NCBI GenBank assembly: GCA_963695375.1
Contig: OY968767.1
Span: 2,418,001-2,482,000, forward strand
Origin: JACCVL01 sp963695375
GTDB lineage: Bacteria > Actinomycetota > Actinomycetes > Propionibacteriales > Nocardioidaceae
Direction: 5' to 3'
DNA: 64,000 bases
Shown piece after piece: positions 16,435 to 25,825 of this stretch; position 1 is the stretch's first letter, and the number at the start of each line of letters is the position of its first letter. The notes under the pieces are model-generated. The model did no database searches. It was not told where the DNA came from and worked only from the letters and a program-made list of their open reading frames with translations. The position numbers and the translations under genes are program-made.

Positions 16435-17537
16435 CAGACGCCCACCCCGAAGGCCCGGGTGAACCGCACGTCACCCTCCACGATGTCGCGCATGTCCTCC
16501 ACCCCGTGCCGGACCATCAGCGTCCGTTCGATCCCCATCCCGAAGGCGAACCCGGTGAACTCGTCCGGGTCGACGCCGCAGGCCACCAGCACCCGCGGGT
16601 TCACGACGCCGCAGCCGCCCCACTCGATCCAGCCCTCGCCCCGGCAGGTGCGGCAGGAGGCCAGCTCCGGGTCGACGCCGCGGCAGACGAAACAGCGCAG
16701 GTCCACCTCGGCACTCGGCTCGGTGAACGGGAAGTACGACGGCCGGAACCGGGTGTCCACGCCGGCCCCGAACATCGCCGCGGCGAAATGGTCGAGGCTG
16801 CCCTTCAGGTGCCCCATCGACAGCCCTCGGTCGACGGCGAGTCCCTCGACCTGGCTGAAGACCGGGGTGTGGGTGGCGTCCAGCTCGTCGGTGCGGAAGG
16901 TGCGCCCGGGGCAGACGACGTAGAGCGGCGGTTGCCGAGACAGCATGGTGCGGGCCTGGACCGGCGAGGTGTGCGTGCGCAGCACGACGTGCGCGTCGGC
17001 CGGCTGCACCCAGAAGGTGTCCTGCATCGTCCGCGCCGGATGGTCGGGGCCGAGGTTGAGCGCGTCGAAGTTGAGCCACTCGGCCTCGACCTCGGGCCCC
17101 TCGGCGACCTCCCACCCCATCGCCACGAAGACGTCGGCGACGTGCTCCTGCAAGGTGGTGATCGGGTGCCGGGCACCGACCGGCTCCCGGTCGTAGGGGA
17201 GCGTGACATCGACCGTCTCCTCGGCCAGGATCCGGGCCTCGGCCTCCGCCTCCAGCACCGCGGCCCGGGCGGCGAGCGCCTCCGCCACGTCCCGGCGCGC
17301 GCCGCCCACCCGGATGCCGGCCTCCTTGCGCGCCTGGGGTGGCAGGGCGCCGATCTCCCGGTTGGCCAGCGCCAGCGGGCTGCGGTCGCCCGCGTGCTCC
17401 AGCCGGACCCGCTTCAGCGCCGTCAGGTCACCGGCCGACTCGACCGCCGCCAGCGCCGCGACCCGCATCCGGGCCACCTCGTCGGGGTGCAGCGGGGTCA
17501 CCTCGACGGGGTCGTAGTCCGAGCTCGGGCCGGCCAT
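16434..17537 (-). CDS. pheS: phenylalanyl-tRNA synthetase alpha subunit
   Basis: Catalytic subunit of PheRS (class II fold). The 367-residue protein has an N-terminal coiled-coil region, motif 2 around GRTFRTDELDATHTPVF, and motif 3 GFAFGMGIERTLMVRHG. A four-cysteine cluster (CFVCRG...SCRTC, near residues 280-300) suggests a bound zinc, as in many actinobacterial PheS proteins. ATG start is preceded by GGAAGG. No T-box or Phe-leader peptide is evident in the 49-nt gap to the kinase gene. Confidence 0.96.
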   Translation of the reverse strand: MAGPSSDYDPVEVTPLHPDEVARMRVAALAAVESAGDLTALKRVRLEHAGDRSPLALANREIGALPPQARKEAGIRVGGARRDVAEALAARAAVLEAEAEARILAEETVDVTLPYDREPVGARHPITTLQEHVADVFVAMGWEVAEGPEVEAEWLNFDALNLGPDHPARTMQDTFWVQPADAHVVLRTHTSPVQARTMLSRQPPLYVVCPGRTFRTDELDATHTPVFSQVEGLAVDRGLSMGHLKGSLDHFAAAMFGAGVDTRFRPSYFPFTEPSAEVDLRCFVCRGVDPELASCRTCRGEGWIEWGGCGVVNPRVLVACGVDPDEFTGFAFGMGIERTLMVRHGVEDMRDIVEGDVRFTRAFGVGV

Positions 17538-17586
17538 CGGCTGCCTTCCTGCCTGGTCCGCGGGGACGCGGAGCGGTCGGCGCAGT

Positions 17587-18657
17587 CTAGGAAGTGGGGT
17601 GCTCGGTCAGTGTCTCCGGCTCCGCGACGGGCAGCCAAATCCTTATCCGCGCCCCGCCTTCGGGGCTGTTCAGGATCATCACCTCACCGGCGTGCGCGTC
17701 GACGAGGCCGCGCACGATGTAGAGCCCGAGGCCGCTGCCGTCTTGGTGCCCGTCTCGCCAGAACCGGGTGAAGACCCGGTCCCGGAGCGGTTCCGGGATC
17801 CCTTCACCGTCGTCGTCGACGAGGATGCACACGCCGGAGGTCCCGTCGGCGGCCGGTTCCGGGGCGGCGGAGATCCGCACCCGTCCGCCGCCGTGCCGGT
17901 GCGCGTTCTCGATCACGTTGGTGACCACCTGGGACAGCTTGTCGCCGTCGCCCCACACGTCCGGCAGATCGTCCGGCACCTCCATCGCCGTCTCCCGGTC
18001 CCCGGCCGCGTGGATGCTGTCGACCACCCGCCTGGTCAGGGTCGCCACGTCGACCGGCGCCACCCGCAGCGCCAGCCGTCCCGAGTCGATCCGCGCGGTG
18101 TCCAGCAGCTCGGTGATCAGCCGGGCCAGCCGGTCCGCGTCGGCGTCGACCGTCTCCAGCATCAGCCGCCGCTGCTGCTCGGAGAAGCGGTCCCACTTGG
18201 CGAGCAGGGTGGCGGTGAAGCCCTTCACCCCGGTCAGCGGCGAGCGCAGCTCGTGCGCGACGGTGGCGACCAGATCGGAGTGCCGCCGGTCGAGCCGCTC
18301 CCGCTCACGCACCACCCGCAGCGACGCCGTCACCCGCAGCACCCGGCCGCGCGGCCGGTCCCGCACCAGCAGGCCGGTGACCAGCAGCTCCCGACCGTCG
18401 GGCCGGTACCACGCCCGCTCCACCAGCCGGGTGCGGGTCTCCAGGCCGTCGTAGGGCCGCAGGCACTCGTACCAGGTGTTGCCGCGCAGGTCGTCGAGGG
18501 CGAGCACCTGCCCGAGCGGCTTCCCGCAGGCCTCGTCCGGGTCGATGCCCAGCATCCGCACGGCGGCGGCGTTCACCTGGACGACGGTCCCCGCCTCGTC
18601 GGCGACCACCAGCCCGTCGGCGAGGTCGTTCGTCGCCACCGCTGCGTGCTCGGTCAC
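17587..18657 (-). CDS. PAS-domain sensor histidine kinase (orphan)
   Basis: Predicted cytoplasmic histidine kinase of 356 residues without transmembrane segments. It has an N-terminal PAS domain (about residues 10-75, then a PAC-like region to ~120), a HisKA phosphoacceptor helix with VAHELRSPLTG, and a HATPase_c domain with N box (VIENAHRHGG), G1 (DDDGEGIPE) and G2 (GSGLGLYIV). No response regulator is adjacent. There is no ribosome binding site before the GTG; instead a -10-like TAGCCT ends 6 nt upstream, so it may be transcribed as a leaderless mRNA. A similarly placed kinase upstream of pheS is found in other actinobacteria. Confidence 0.9.
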   Translation of the reverse strand: MTEHAAVATNDLADGLVVADEAGTVVQVNAAAVRMLGIDPDEACGKPLGQVLALDDLRGNTWYECLRPYDGLETRTRLVERAWYRPDGRELLVTGLLVRDRPRGRVLRVTASLRVVRERERLDRRHSDLVATVAHELRSPLTGVKGFTATLLAKWDRFSEQQRRLMLETVDADADRLARLITELLDTARIDSGRLALRVAPVDVATLTRRVVDSIHAAGDRETAMEVPDDLPDVWGDGDKLSQVVTNVIENAHRHGGGRVRISAAPEPAADGTSGVCILVDDDGEGIPEPLRDRVFTRFWRDGHQDGSGLGLYIVRGLVDAHAGEVMILNSPEGGARIRIWLPVAEPETLTEHPTS

Positions 18658-18663
18658 TGGCGC

Positions 18664-18669
18664 AGGCTA
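18664..18669 (-). promoter_or_regulatory. possible leaderless -10 for the histidine kinase
   Basis: TAGCCT on the minus strand overlaps the TAG stop of the methyltransferase gene and ends 6 nt before the kinase GTG. No Shine-Dalgarno sequence intervenes. The -35 region is poor, so support is modest. Confidence 0.35.
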
Positions 18670-19491
18670 GTCCGCGGCGCCGTCCACGACCAGCCTCTGC
18701 ACGCGGGCGGACGCATAGAGGCAGACGGCGGCGGCGGTGGCCAGGTTCAGGCTCTCCGCCCGGCCGTACAGCGGCACGGCCACCCGCTCGTCTGCCCGTC
18801 CCCGCAGGTCAGCGGACAACCCCTGCGCCTCGTTGCCGAGCAGCCACGCAGTTCTCCGCGCGAGCAGGCCGCGCCGCTCGGCCTCGTCCAGGTCGGTCGG
18901 CGCCGAGCCGTCGGCAGCGAGCACCTGCAGGCCGGCGGCGCGGGCGGCGGTGACGGCGGCGTCCGGGTGCACCCCGGTCGCCACCGGCAGGTGGAACAGC
19001 GAGCCGGCGCTGGCGCGGACCGCCTTGGGGTTGAACGGGTCGACCCCGGCGGCGAGCACCGCACCGTCGGCGCCGGCGGCGTCGGCGCACCGCAGCAGCG
19101 TCCCGGCGTTGCCCGCGTCCCGGACCTCGGCACCGATCACGACGAGCCGCGCGCCGGGAGTCAACACCTCGTCGACGCCGACGTTCGGGATCCGGCAGAC
19201 CGCCACCACTCCCTGCGGGGTGACGGTGTCGGCGACCGCGGCGACGACGTCATCGCCAGCGGGTGACCAGCGAGCACCGGCCTCGGCGGCGAGCGCCGGG
19301 AGGTCACCGTGCCGTGCGGCCGCTGCGGCGGTGCCGAACACCTCCAGGACCGCGCCGGCGAGCAGTGCCTCGCGGACCGCGTGCGGGCCCTCGGCGAGGA
19401 ACAGTCCCTGGAGCCGGCGCTGCTTGCGGCTGCTCAGCCGGCCGGCCCGCCGCACCCGGCCGGATCGAGGTGTCAGCCGCCCGTCTGCCAT
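18667..19491 (-). CDS. SpoU/TrmH-family RNA 2'-O-ribose methyltransferase
   Basis: SAM-dependent knotted (SPOUT) methyltransferase, probably acting on 23S rRNA or tRNA. The 274-residue protein has an N-terminal substrate-binding domain (LFLAEGPHAVREAL). Its C-terminal domain carries motif 1 (EVRDAGNAGTLLRCADAAG), motif 2 (WLLGNEAQGLS) and motif 3 (VPLYGRAESLNLATAAA). The ATG at 19491 fits the family start RRAGRLSSRKQRR. It lies just after rplT, the usual actinobacterial arrangement. The exact nucleotide modified cannot be told from sequence. Confidence 0.92.
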   Translation of the reverse strand: MADGRLTPRSGRVRRAGRLSSRKQRRLQGLFLAEGPHAVREALLAGAVLEVFGTAAAAARHGDLPALAAEAGARWSPAGDDVVAAVADTVTPQGVVAVCRIPNVGVDEVLTPGARLVVIGAEVRDAGNAGTLLRCADAAGADGAVLAAGVDPFNPKAVRASAGSLFHLPVATGVHPDAAVTAARAAGLQVLAADGSAPTDLDEAERRGLLARRTAWLLGNEAQGLSADLRGRADERVAVPLYGRAESLNLATAAAVCLYASARVQRLVVDGAAD

Positions 19492-19541
19492 GTCGCCGAC
19501 CGCTGCTCCCGTGCCCGGCGGATGCCGGGAGGGTGTGCGGC

Positions 19542-19934
19542 TCAGACCGCAGCACCGTCCTTGGGTGCGTTCACGTCGCTCGGCAGCGCCGACTTCGCGA
19601 CCTCGACGAGCGTCGCGAACGCACCAGGGTCGCTGACCGCGAGATCGGCCAGCGACTTGCGGTCCACCTCGACGCCGGCGGTCCGCAGGCCCTGGATGAA
19701 CCGGTTGTAGGTCATGTCGTGCTGCCGTGCCGCGGCGTTGATCCGCTGGATCCACAGCCGGCGGAAGTCGCCCTTGCGGGCCCGGCGGTCCCGGTAGCTG
19801 TAGACGAGCGAGTGGGTGACCTGCTCCTTCGCCTTGCGGTAGAGGCGAGAGCGCTGGCCGCGGTAGCCGGACGCCTGCTCGAGGATCTCGCGGCGCTTCT
19901 TGGCGGCGTTGACGGACCGCTTGACGCGTGCCAC
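19542..19934 (-). CDS. rplT: 50S ribosomal protein L20
   Basis: 23S rRNA-binding protein needed for early 50S assembly. The 130-residue chain starts MARVKRSVNAAKKRREIL and has the long basic helix and RDRRARKGDFRRLWIQRINAAAR typical of L20. GTG start. L20 is a known feedback regulator of infC-rpmI-rplT operons in other bacteria; I cannot identify the binding site here. Confidence 0.97.
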   Translation of the reverse strand: MARVKRSVNAAKKRREILEQASGYRGQRSRLYRKAKEQVTHSLVYSYRDRRARKGDFRRLWIQRINAAARQHDMTYNRFIQGLRTAGVEVDRKSLADLAVSDPGAFATLVEVAKSALPSDVNAPKDGAAV

Positions 19935-20041
19935 TTCGGTGCTCCTTCGGACGGGGTGCCTGCCGGCGCCGGCGGAGGTGCCGGACGATCAGCGTGGCGG
20001 GGGTGGGGGTGGTCAGACCAGGACGGGCCCGGTGGTACGGG

Positions 20042-20236
20042 TCACCTGCCGAGCAGCTTCTTGATCCGGCTCACGTCCGCGGGAGCCACCTCGGTGGTGC
20101 CGTCCAGGCGGCGGGTGCGGGTCGTCGGCTTGTGCTCGAAGTTGTGCCGGCGGTTGGCCTTCTGCCGGCGCAGCTTGCCGCTGCCGGTGATCTTGACCCG
20201 CTTCTTGGTGCCGGAGTGCGGCTTCATCTTCGGCAT
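20042..20236 (-). CDS. rpmI: 50S ribosomal protein L35
   Basis: Small basic ribosomal protein of 64 residues: MPKMKPHSGTKKRVKITGSGKL at the start and DVSRIKKLLGR at the end are diagnostic. ATG at 20236 with AGGAAGG just upstream. It lies between infC and rplT in the standard translation operon, 50 nt after infC. Confidence 0.97.
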   Translation of the reverse strand: MPKMKPHSGTKKRVKITGSGKLRRQKANRRHNFEHKPTTRTRRLDGTTEVAPADVSRIKKLLGR

Positions 20237-20286
20237 CGTGTGCCTTCCTGTTCGGCTGGGCTGGGCGTACGGGGGTGGGAACGGGG

Positions 20287-20955
20287 TCAGAGGTCGGTGT
20301 CGGGGTCCAGGCTCTCGGACCGCTTGCGCGGCTTGGCCTCGGTGGCGGCCGGTGCCCGCTCGGCCCGCTCGGCCTGGCGCTCGGCCCGGCGCTCGGCGAC
20401 CTGGGCCGCCCGCTCGGCGCGGACCTCGGCGCGTGCCTCCGCCTTCTTGCGGTGTGGTCCGAGCACCATCGTCATGTTGCGACCGTCCTGGCGGGGGGTC
20501 GACTCCACGAAGCCGAGCTCCTCGACGTCTTGGGCCAGCCGCTGCAGCAGCCGGAAGCCGAGCTCGGGGCGGTGCTGCTCCCGGCCGCGGAACATGATCG
20601 TGATCTTGACCTTGTCCCCCGAGCGCAGGAAGCGGACCACGTGCCCCTTCTTGGTCTCGTAGTCGTGCGCGTCGATCTTGGGGCGGAGCTTCATCTCCTT
20701 GATGACCGTGTGGGTCTGGTTGCGCCGCGACTCCCGCGCCTTCTGGGCGGTTTCGTACTTGAACTTGCCGTAGTCCATGAGCTTGGCGACCGGCGGGCGA
20801 GCCGTCGGTGCGACCTCGACCAGGTCCAGGTCGGCCTCCTGGGCGAGCCGCAGGGCGTCGTCGATGCGGACGATGCCGACCTGCTCCCCGTTCGGTCCGA
20901 CGAGCCGGACCTCCGGCACGCGGATGCGCTCGTTGATACGCGGCTCGGTGCTGAT
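20287..20955 (-). CDS. infC: translation initiation factor IF-3 (ATC start)
   Basis: Binds the 30S subunit, prevents early 50S joining and proofreads the start codon. The 222-residue protein has the N-domain (STEPRINERIRVPEVRLV), linker and C-domain (EMKLRPKIDAHDYETK...GRNMTMVLGPHRK). It ends in a ~45-residue Ala/Glu/Arg-rich tail (near residues 175-222) typical of actinobacterial IF3. The start is ATC at 20955: AGGAGG lies 4 nt upstream, the conserved protein begins exactly there, and no ATG, GTG or TTG fits. Near-cognate AUU/AUC starts allow IF3 to repress its own translation. Confidence 0.95.
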   Translation of the reverse strand: MSTEPRINERIRVPEVRLVGPNGEQVGIVRIDDALRLAQEADLDLVEVAPTARPPVAKLMDYGKFKYETAQKARESRRNQTHTVIKEMKLRPKIDAHDYETKKGHVVRFLRSGDKVKITIMFRGREQHRPELGFRLLQRLAQDVEELGFVESTPRQDGRNMTMVLGPHRKKAEARAEVRAERAAQVAERRAERQAERAERAPAATEAKPRKRSESLDPDTDL

Positions 20956-21233
20956 GTGTCCTCCTGCGATCGTCGACGTCGGTGGTGGCAGCGACCGGAA
21001 CCCTCCCGAGACGAGAAGGAGGCCCCCGCGCCACACGCACGGAAGCCTCCGGCGACTGCTCGCGCAACCGCCGATGAGCCGTACCCGACGACCCGGAGGT
21101 CGTTGCGGGTGGGAAGGTCTCCGCTTGTGAGCAACGGGACTCGCAGGTGCGAACCCGTCGCTGGCCACGGCCAGGCTACCAGTCCGGCGGGCGCCCGAGC
21201 CAACCCACGGACGGGCTGTGCCAGGCTGGACAG
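20956..21233 (-). promoter_or_regulatory. infC leader and divergent intergenic region
   Basis: A 278-nt gap between infC (-) and a membrane-protein gene (+). It contains a leader hairpin with stem GGAGGC/GCCTCC (21018-21023 and 21045-21050) ~60 nt upstream of infC. This could be an attenuator or an L20 control structure, but there is no U-tract. A -10-like TAGCCT (minus strand, near 21176-21181) is present with a poorly spaced TTGGCT -35. The promoter assignment is tentative. Confidence 0.45.
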
Positions 21234-21677
21234 GTGAACGGGTCCGACCTGGTGGTCTGGCTGCCCTGGGCGCTGCTGCTGTCCGCGGGCGGTGTGGCGC
21301 TGGCGGTGCGCTCGTTGCGGCGCGGCGACCGGATCGCCGCGCTGCGCTGGACCGGCTGGGCGCTGCTGCCCCCCGCGCTGCTGCTGACCGGGACGCTGCG
21401 ACTGGTCGGCCGGGTGGCCGGCGCGGTGCTGGACTGGGCGGCCGGTCTGGTGTTCACCCCGGCGACGTGGCTGGGGGTGCTGCTGGCCGGCTCAGCCGCC
21501 GCCCTGCTGGCGACCGCGCGGACCCTGCGGCTGCGCGCCGGCCGCCGCCGCGGCACCGAGCCGGCGCGCCCTCGGCGGTCCGTCGCTCGACGCGACCCGG
21601 ACCCCGGCCCGGCAGCCGCGGGCGACGCGGACCTGGCCGAGATCGAGGAGATCCTGCGCCGCCGCGGGATCAGCTGA
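21234..21677 (+). CDS. small membrane protein, function unknown
   Basis: A 147-residue protein with three hydrophobic segments (about residues 5-24, 38-58 and 68-92). A basic, disordered stretch rich in Arg/Ala/Pro follows, then a short conserved-looking tail, DLAEIEEILRRRGIS, that could be a cytoplasmic helix. Similar small proteins sit beside infC in other actinobacteria, but I know no function. GTG 21234 is chosen as the last start before the first hydrophobic segment; its ribosome binding site (GGACAG) is weak. The gene converges with the PH-domain gene, and their 3' ends overlap by 8 nt. Confidence 0.7.
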   Translation: MNGSDLVVWLPWALLLSAGGVALAVRSLRRGDRIAALRWTGWALLPPALLLTGTLRLVGRVAGAVLDWAAGLVFTPATWLGVLLAGSAAALLATARTLRLRAGRRRGTEPARPRRSVARRDPDPGPAAAGDADLAEIEEILRRRGIS

Positions 21678-22182
21678 CCGAGCCCGGCCCGGGTCCGGCA
21701 GGGTGATCCGGCGGATCCGGGGGATCCGGTGGTGTGTGCGCGACGATCGCCGCCCGCAGCTCCCGGACCGCCCGCTGCGCACGTTCTCCGTCGGCGCGCT
21801 GGATGGCCATCAGCTGCACGCTGACGCCGTCCGTGGTGTCCACGGCCGCCCACGGCGCCCCCCGGCCCAACGACACCGCGACCACCTCGGGCCAGGTCAG
21901 GTCGTAGCGGCGGAAGCCGTTCACGACGTGCAGGCCGCCCGCATCGGTGCGCACCCGGGTGCGGCCGATGCCGAAGAGCACGGCCAGCGCTGCGCCGAGC
22001 AGCAGCGCCAGCGTGACGTCCTGGGCCACGGTGAAGCTGCCGCGAGCGGCCGCCGGCAGGGCGAACGCGACCGCGGCGATGACGACGACCAGACCGGAGC
22101 CCGCCACGCAGGCCACCACCAGCGCCCCGACCGGGCGGTAGGTGCGGACCGGCCCGCTGGGTCCGGTCGGCGGCTGGGTCAC
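21670..22182 (-). CDS. PH-domain membrane protein
   Basis: A 170-residue protein with two predicted transmembrane helices (about 20-45 and 50-72) followed by a bacterial PH-like domain: GLHVVNGFRRYDLTWPEVVAVSLGRGAPW...VQLMAIQRADGERA. This is the architecture of small actinobacterial PH proteins; no biochemical role is established. The acidic/proline tail (TPPDPPDPPDHP) is low complexity. GTG start overlaps the hisG stop (GTGA), so it is probably translated with hisG. Confidence 0.8.
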   Translation of the reverse strand: MTQPPTGPSGPVRTYRPVGALVVACVAGSGLVVVIAAVAFALPAAARGSFTVAQDVTLALLLGAALAVLFGIGRTRVRTDAGGLHVVNGFRRYDLTWPEVVAVSLGRGAPWAAVDTTDGVSVQLMAIQRADGERAQRAVRELRAAIVAHTPPDPPDPPDHPAGPGPGSVS

Positions 22183-23036
22183 AGCCGGCAGGCGTGGATG
22201 TCGGTGACGAGGATGCCGCGGGCCCCGAGGTCCCACAGCGCGTCCATCACCGCCTGCGCCTGCCGGCGCGGGACCATCGCGCGGACCGCGAACCAGCCCT
22301 CCCGTTGCAGCGGGGAGACGGTCGGGGACTCGATTCCCGGCGTCAGCGCGCAGGCGGCCTCGACCCGGTCGGCACCGACGTCGTAGTCCATCATCACGTA
22401 GGCGCGGGCGACCAGGACGCCCTGGAGCCGGCGCAGGAAGACGTCGTGTCCCACCGGCGCCGGCGCGCCCTCCCGGCGGACCAGCACTGCCTCGGAGTCC
22501 AGGATCGGCTCCCCGAACACCTCCAGTCCGGCGCTCCGCAGCGTGCTGCCGGTCTCGACCACGTCGGCGACGACGTCGGCGACCCCCAGCCGCACCGCGG
22601 TCTCGACCGCGCCGTCCAACCGGGTGACCGTCGCGGACAGACCGCGATCGGCGAGCCACCGCTCGACCACCCCGGCGTACGACGTGGCGATGCGCAGTCC
22701 CCCCAGGTCGAGCTGCGAGCCCACCGTGCCTGGCGCCGCCGCGAAGCGCATCCGGGACGCACCGAAGCCCAGGGTCAGCACCTCCTCGGCCGCCGCGCCG
22801 GAGTCGAGCAGCAGGTCCCGGCCGGTGATCCCCAGGTCCAGCGTCCCCTCCCCCACGTAGACCGCGATGTCGCGGGGCCGCAGGTAGAAGAACTCCACCC
22901 CGTTGGCCGGGTCGGGAAGCACCAGCTCGCGGCCGTCGGCACGCTGCCGGTAGCCGGCCTCGCGCAGCATGTCGCGGGCGGCGTCGGCGAGGGTGCCCTT
23001 GTTCGGCACCGCCACCCGCAAAGCGGTCGTGGTCAC
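22179..23036 (-). CDS. hisG: ATP phosphoribosyltransferase (long form)
   Basis: First committed step of histidine synthesis, ATP plus PRPP. The 285-residue length and the C-terminal ~75-residue regulatory domain (from ARAYVMMDYDV) identify the long form, which is inhibited by histidine without HisZ. Key segments are RVAVPNKGTL, GEGTLDLGITGRDLLLD and the PRPP loop VVADVVETGSTLR. GTG start 7 nt after hisE. The rest of the his pathway is not in this window. Confidence 0.95.
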   Translation of the reverse strand: MTTTALRVAVPNKGTLADAARDMLREAGYRQRADGRELVLPDPANGVEFFYLRPRDIAVYVGEGTLDLGITGRDLLLDSGAAAEEVLTLGFGASRMRFAAAPGTVGSQLDLGGLRIATSYAGVVERWLADRGLSATVTRLDGAVETAVRLGVADVVADVVETGSTLRSAGLEVFGEPILDSEAVLVRREGAPAPVGHDVFLRRLQGVLVARAYVMMDYDVGADRVEAACALTPGIESPTVSPLQREGWFAVRAMVPRRQAQAVMDALWDLGARGILVTDIHACRL

Positions 23037-23043
23037 GGCATCC

Positions 23044-23307
23044 TCACAGGTGGGCGTAGACGTCGTCGGTGGTCAGTCCGCAGGCCAGCATCAGCACCTG
23101 GGCGTGGTACAGCAGCTGGCTGAGCTCCTCGGCGGCCCGCTGCGGACTCTCGTGCTCGGCGGCCATCCAGGCCTCGGCCGCCTCCTCGACGAGCTTCTTG
23201 CCGATCGCGTGCACGCCGGCGTCCAGCGCCGCGACGGTGCCCGAGCCGTCCGGCCGGTCCCGCGCCTTGTCCGCAAGCTCGGCGAACAGCGAGTCGAAGG
23301 TCTTCAC
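23044..23307 (-). CDS. hisE: phosphoribosyl-ATP pyrophosphatase
   Basis: Second step of histidine synthesis: hydrolyses PR-ATP to PR-AMP and PPi. The 87-residue MazG-like protein shows KKLVEEAAEAWMAAEHES...EELSQLLYHAQVLML, with the EExxE metal-binding residues. GTG at 23307. There is no Shine-Dalgarno sequence, but a -10-like TAGGCT ends 7 nt upstream, which would start the mRNA at the GTG itself. hisE-hisG form a two-gene unit downstream of the rib operon. Confidence 0.94.
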   Translation of the reverse strand: MKTFDSLFAELADKARDRPDGSGTVAALDAGVHAIGKKLVEEAAEAWMAAEHESPQRAAEELSQLLYHAQVLMLACGLTTDDVYAHL

Positions 23308-23314
23308 CGCGGAC

Positions 23315-23320
23315 AGCCTA
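23315..23320 (-). promoter_or_regulatory. probable leaderless promoter -10 of hisE-hisG
   Basis: TAGGCT on the minus strand lies exactly 7 nt upstream of the hisE GTG. This is the spacing that makes transcription start at the first codon base. Leaderless mRNAs are frequent in actinobacteria. The -35 region is weak. Confidence 0.5.
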
Positions 23321-23345
23321 GAGATCGCCGTCGCGCCGACACCGA

Positions 23346-23389
23346 CCGCCGGTCAGCCGCCGGTCAGCCGCCGGTCAGCCGCCGGCCAG
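23346..23389. repeat. 11-nt tandem repeat spanning the ribH stop codon
   Basis: Three exact copies of CCGCCGGTCAG plus one degenerate copy. The repeat includes the ribH TGA and its last codons, and repeats TGA in frame-shifted copies downstream. It looks like slippage that duplicated the 3' end of ribH. Confidence 0.85.
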
Positions 23390-23840
23390 TCGCCGCAGCA
23401 CCAGCGCGGTGCGCAGGGCGGCGTCCGCGGCCTCGGCGCCCTTGTCCTCGCTGGACCCGGGCAGCCCGGCCCGGTCCAGCGCCTGCTGCTCGGTGTCGCA
23501 GGTCAGCAGCCCGAAGCCGACCGGCACCCCGGAGGTCCGGGCGGTGGCCTCCAGGCCATGGGTGGCCGCGGCGCAGACGTACTCGAAGTGCGGGGTGCCG
23601 CCGCGGATGACGACCCCCAGCGCGACCACGGCGTCGTGGTCGCGCGCGGCGGCCGCAGCCGCGACCGGCAGCTCGAACGACCCCGGCACCCGCACCACGG
23701 TGGGCGTGGCCACCCCGGACTCGTCCAGCCGGCGCAGCGCGCCGGTGAGCAGGCCGGCCATCACCTGCTGGTGCCAGGACGCGGCGACCACGGCCACCCG
23801 CAGGCCGGTGGCGTCGACCGGTTCGGTCCGCGGGGCCCCC

Positions 23841-23851
<11 letters not shown>
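23375..23851 (-). CDS. ribH: 6,7-dimethyl-8-ribityllumazine synthase
   Basis: Penultimate riboflavin step, condensing the pyrimidine with DHBP. The 158-residue protein has the VPGSFELPVAA binding loop, GVVIRGGTPHFEYVC with the catalytic His, and SSEDKGAEAADAAL near the end. The GTG at 23851 is preferred over one two codons upstream because GGGGAG lies at proper distance; it overlaps the ribBA 3' end by 11 nt. Last gene of the FMN-riboswitch operon. Confidence 0.95.
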
Positions 23852-25129
<1,278 letters not shown>

Positions 25130-25133
<4 letters not shown>

Positions 25134-25825
25134 GAGCCCACCGCCTCGGTCGCGGGGTCCTCGATCCCGCGCGGCCGGACGTCGCGCGCCACCCGCAGCC
25201 ACACCACGAAGCCCCAGACCACGAAGCCGCCATAGACCGCGTAGAGCAGCGCAGAGGGGTACAGCTGGGCACGGATCAACGTCGGGACGCCGACGGCGTC
25301 CACGGTGATCCAGATCAGCCAGAACTCCACCCAGCCGCGAGCCATGCCGTAGGTGGCGAGCATCGAGCCGGTGAGGATCCAGGCCTCGGTGAGCCGTCCG
25401 TACGACCCGATGATGCCGAACAGCCACCAGAACAGCGCGGTGCCGGCCAGGTAGAGCACCGCCAGCTGCGCCCGCTCGCCCCAGCTCGCCCAGCGGGGCT
25501 GGACCCCCGCCCCGTGGCCTGCGGTGCCCGCGCGAGCGGTCTGCCGCCACCGCTGCCAGCCCCACAGCGACAGGGCGACGAAGAAGACCTGCCGGCCGGC
25601 CTGCCCCCACAGGTTCTGCTCCTGGGGAGTGTCGAACACCGCTCCGAGGAAGACGGTGAACAGCAGCACGTTGCCGACGATGCCGACCGGCCACGCCCAC
25701 ACCCGGCGACGCATCCCGCCGACGGCCGACGCGAGGCCGAAAGCGTTGCCGACGATCTCCCGCCACAGGATGGTCGAGCCACCGATGTGCAGCTCGGCGG
25801 CGAAGAGCCACTCGACCGGGTTCAT
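25130..25825 (-). CDS. ribM: riboflavin transporter, PnuC family (RibM/PnuX type)
   Basis: A 231-residue membrane protein of the PnuC fold with six to seven hydrophobic segments and Trp-rich loops (SLWGWQRWRQ, WVEFWLIWITVDAVGVPTLI). PnuC proteins usually carry nicotinamide riboside. The position between ribE and ribBA behind an FMN riboswitch matches RibM of Corynebacterium and Streptomyces, a facilitator for riboflavin. The riboflavin call thus rests on context. ATG overlaps the ribE stop (ATGA). A middle loop of ~25 residues (ARAGTAGHGAGVQ) is low complexity. Confidence 0.85.

Noticed and set aside
13888..16923. Long plus-strand open frame (~1000 codons) opposite pheT/pheS
   Set aside because: It is an antisense shadow caused by high GC and codon bias; the translation is low-complexity Gly/Arg/Val/Gln with no family resemblance, while the minus strand encodes clear PheT and PheS.
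16400..17650. T-box leaders for tyrS, pheS or alaS
   Set aside because: Upstream gaps are too short and the T-box sequence TGGNACC with a specifier stem is absent.
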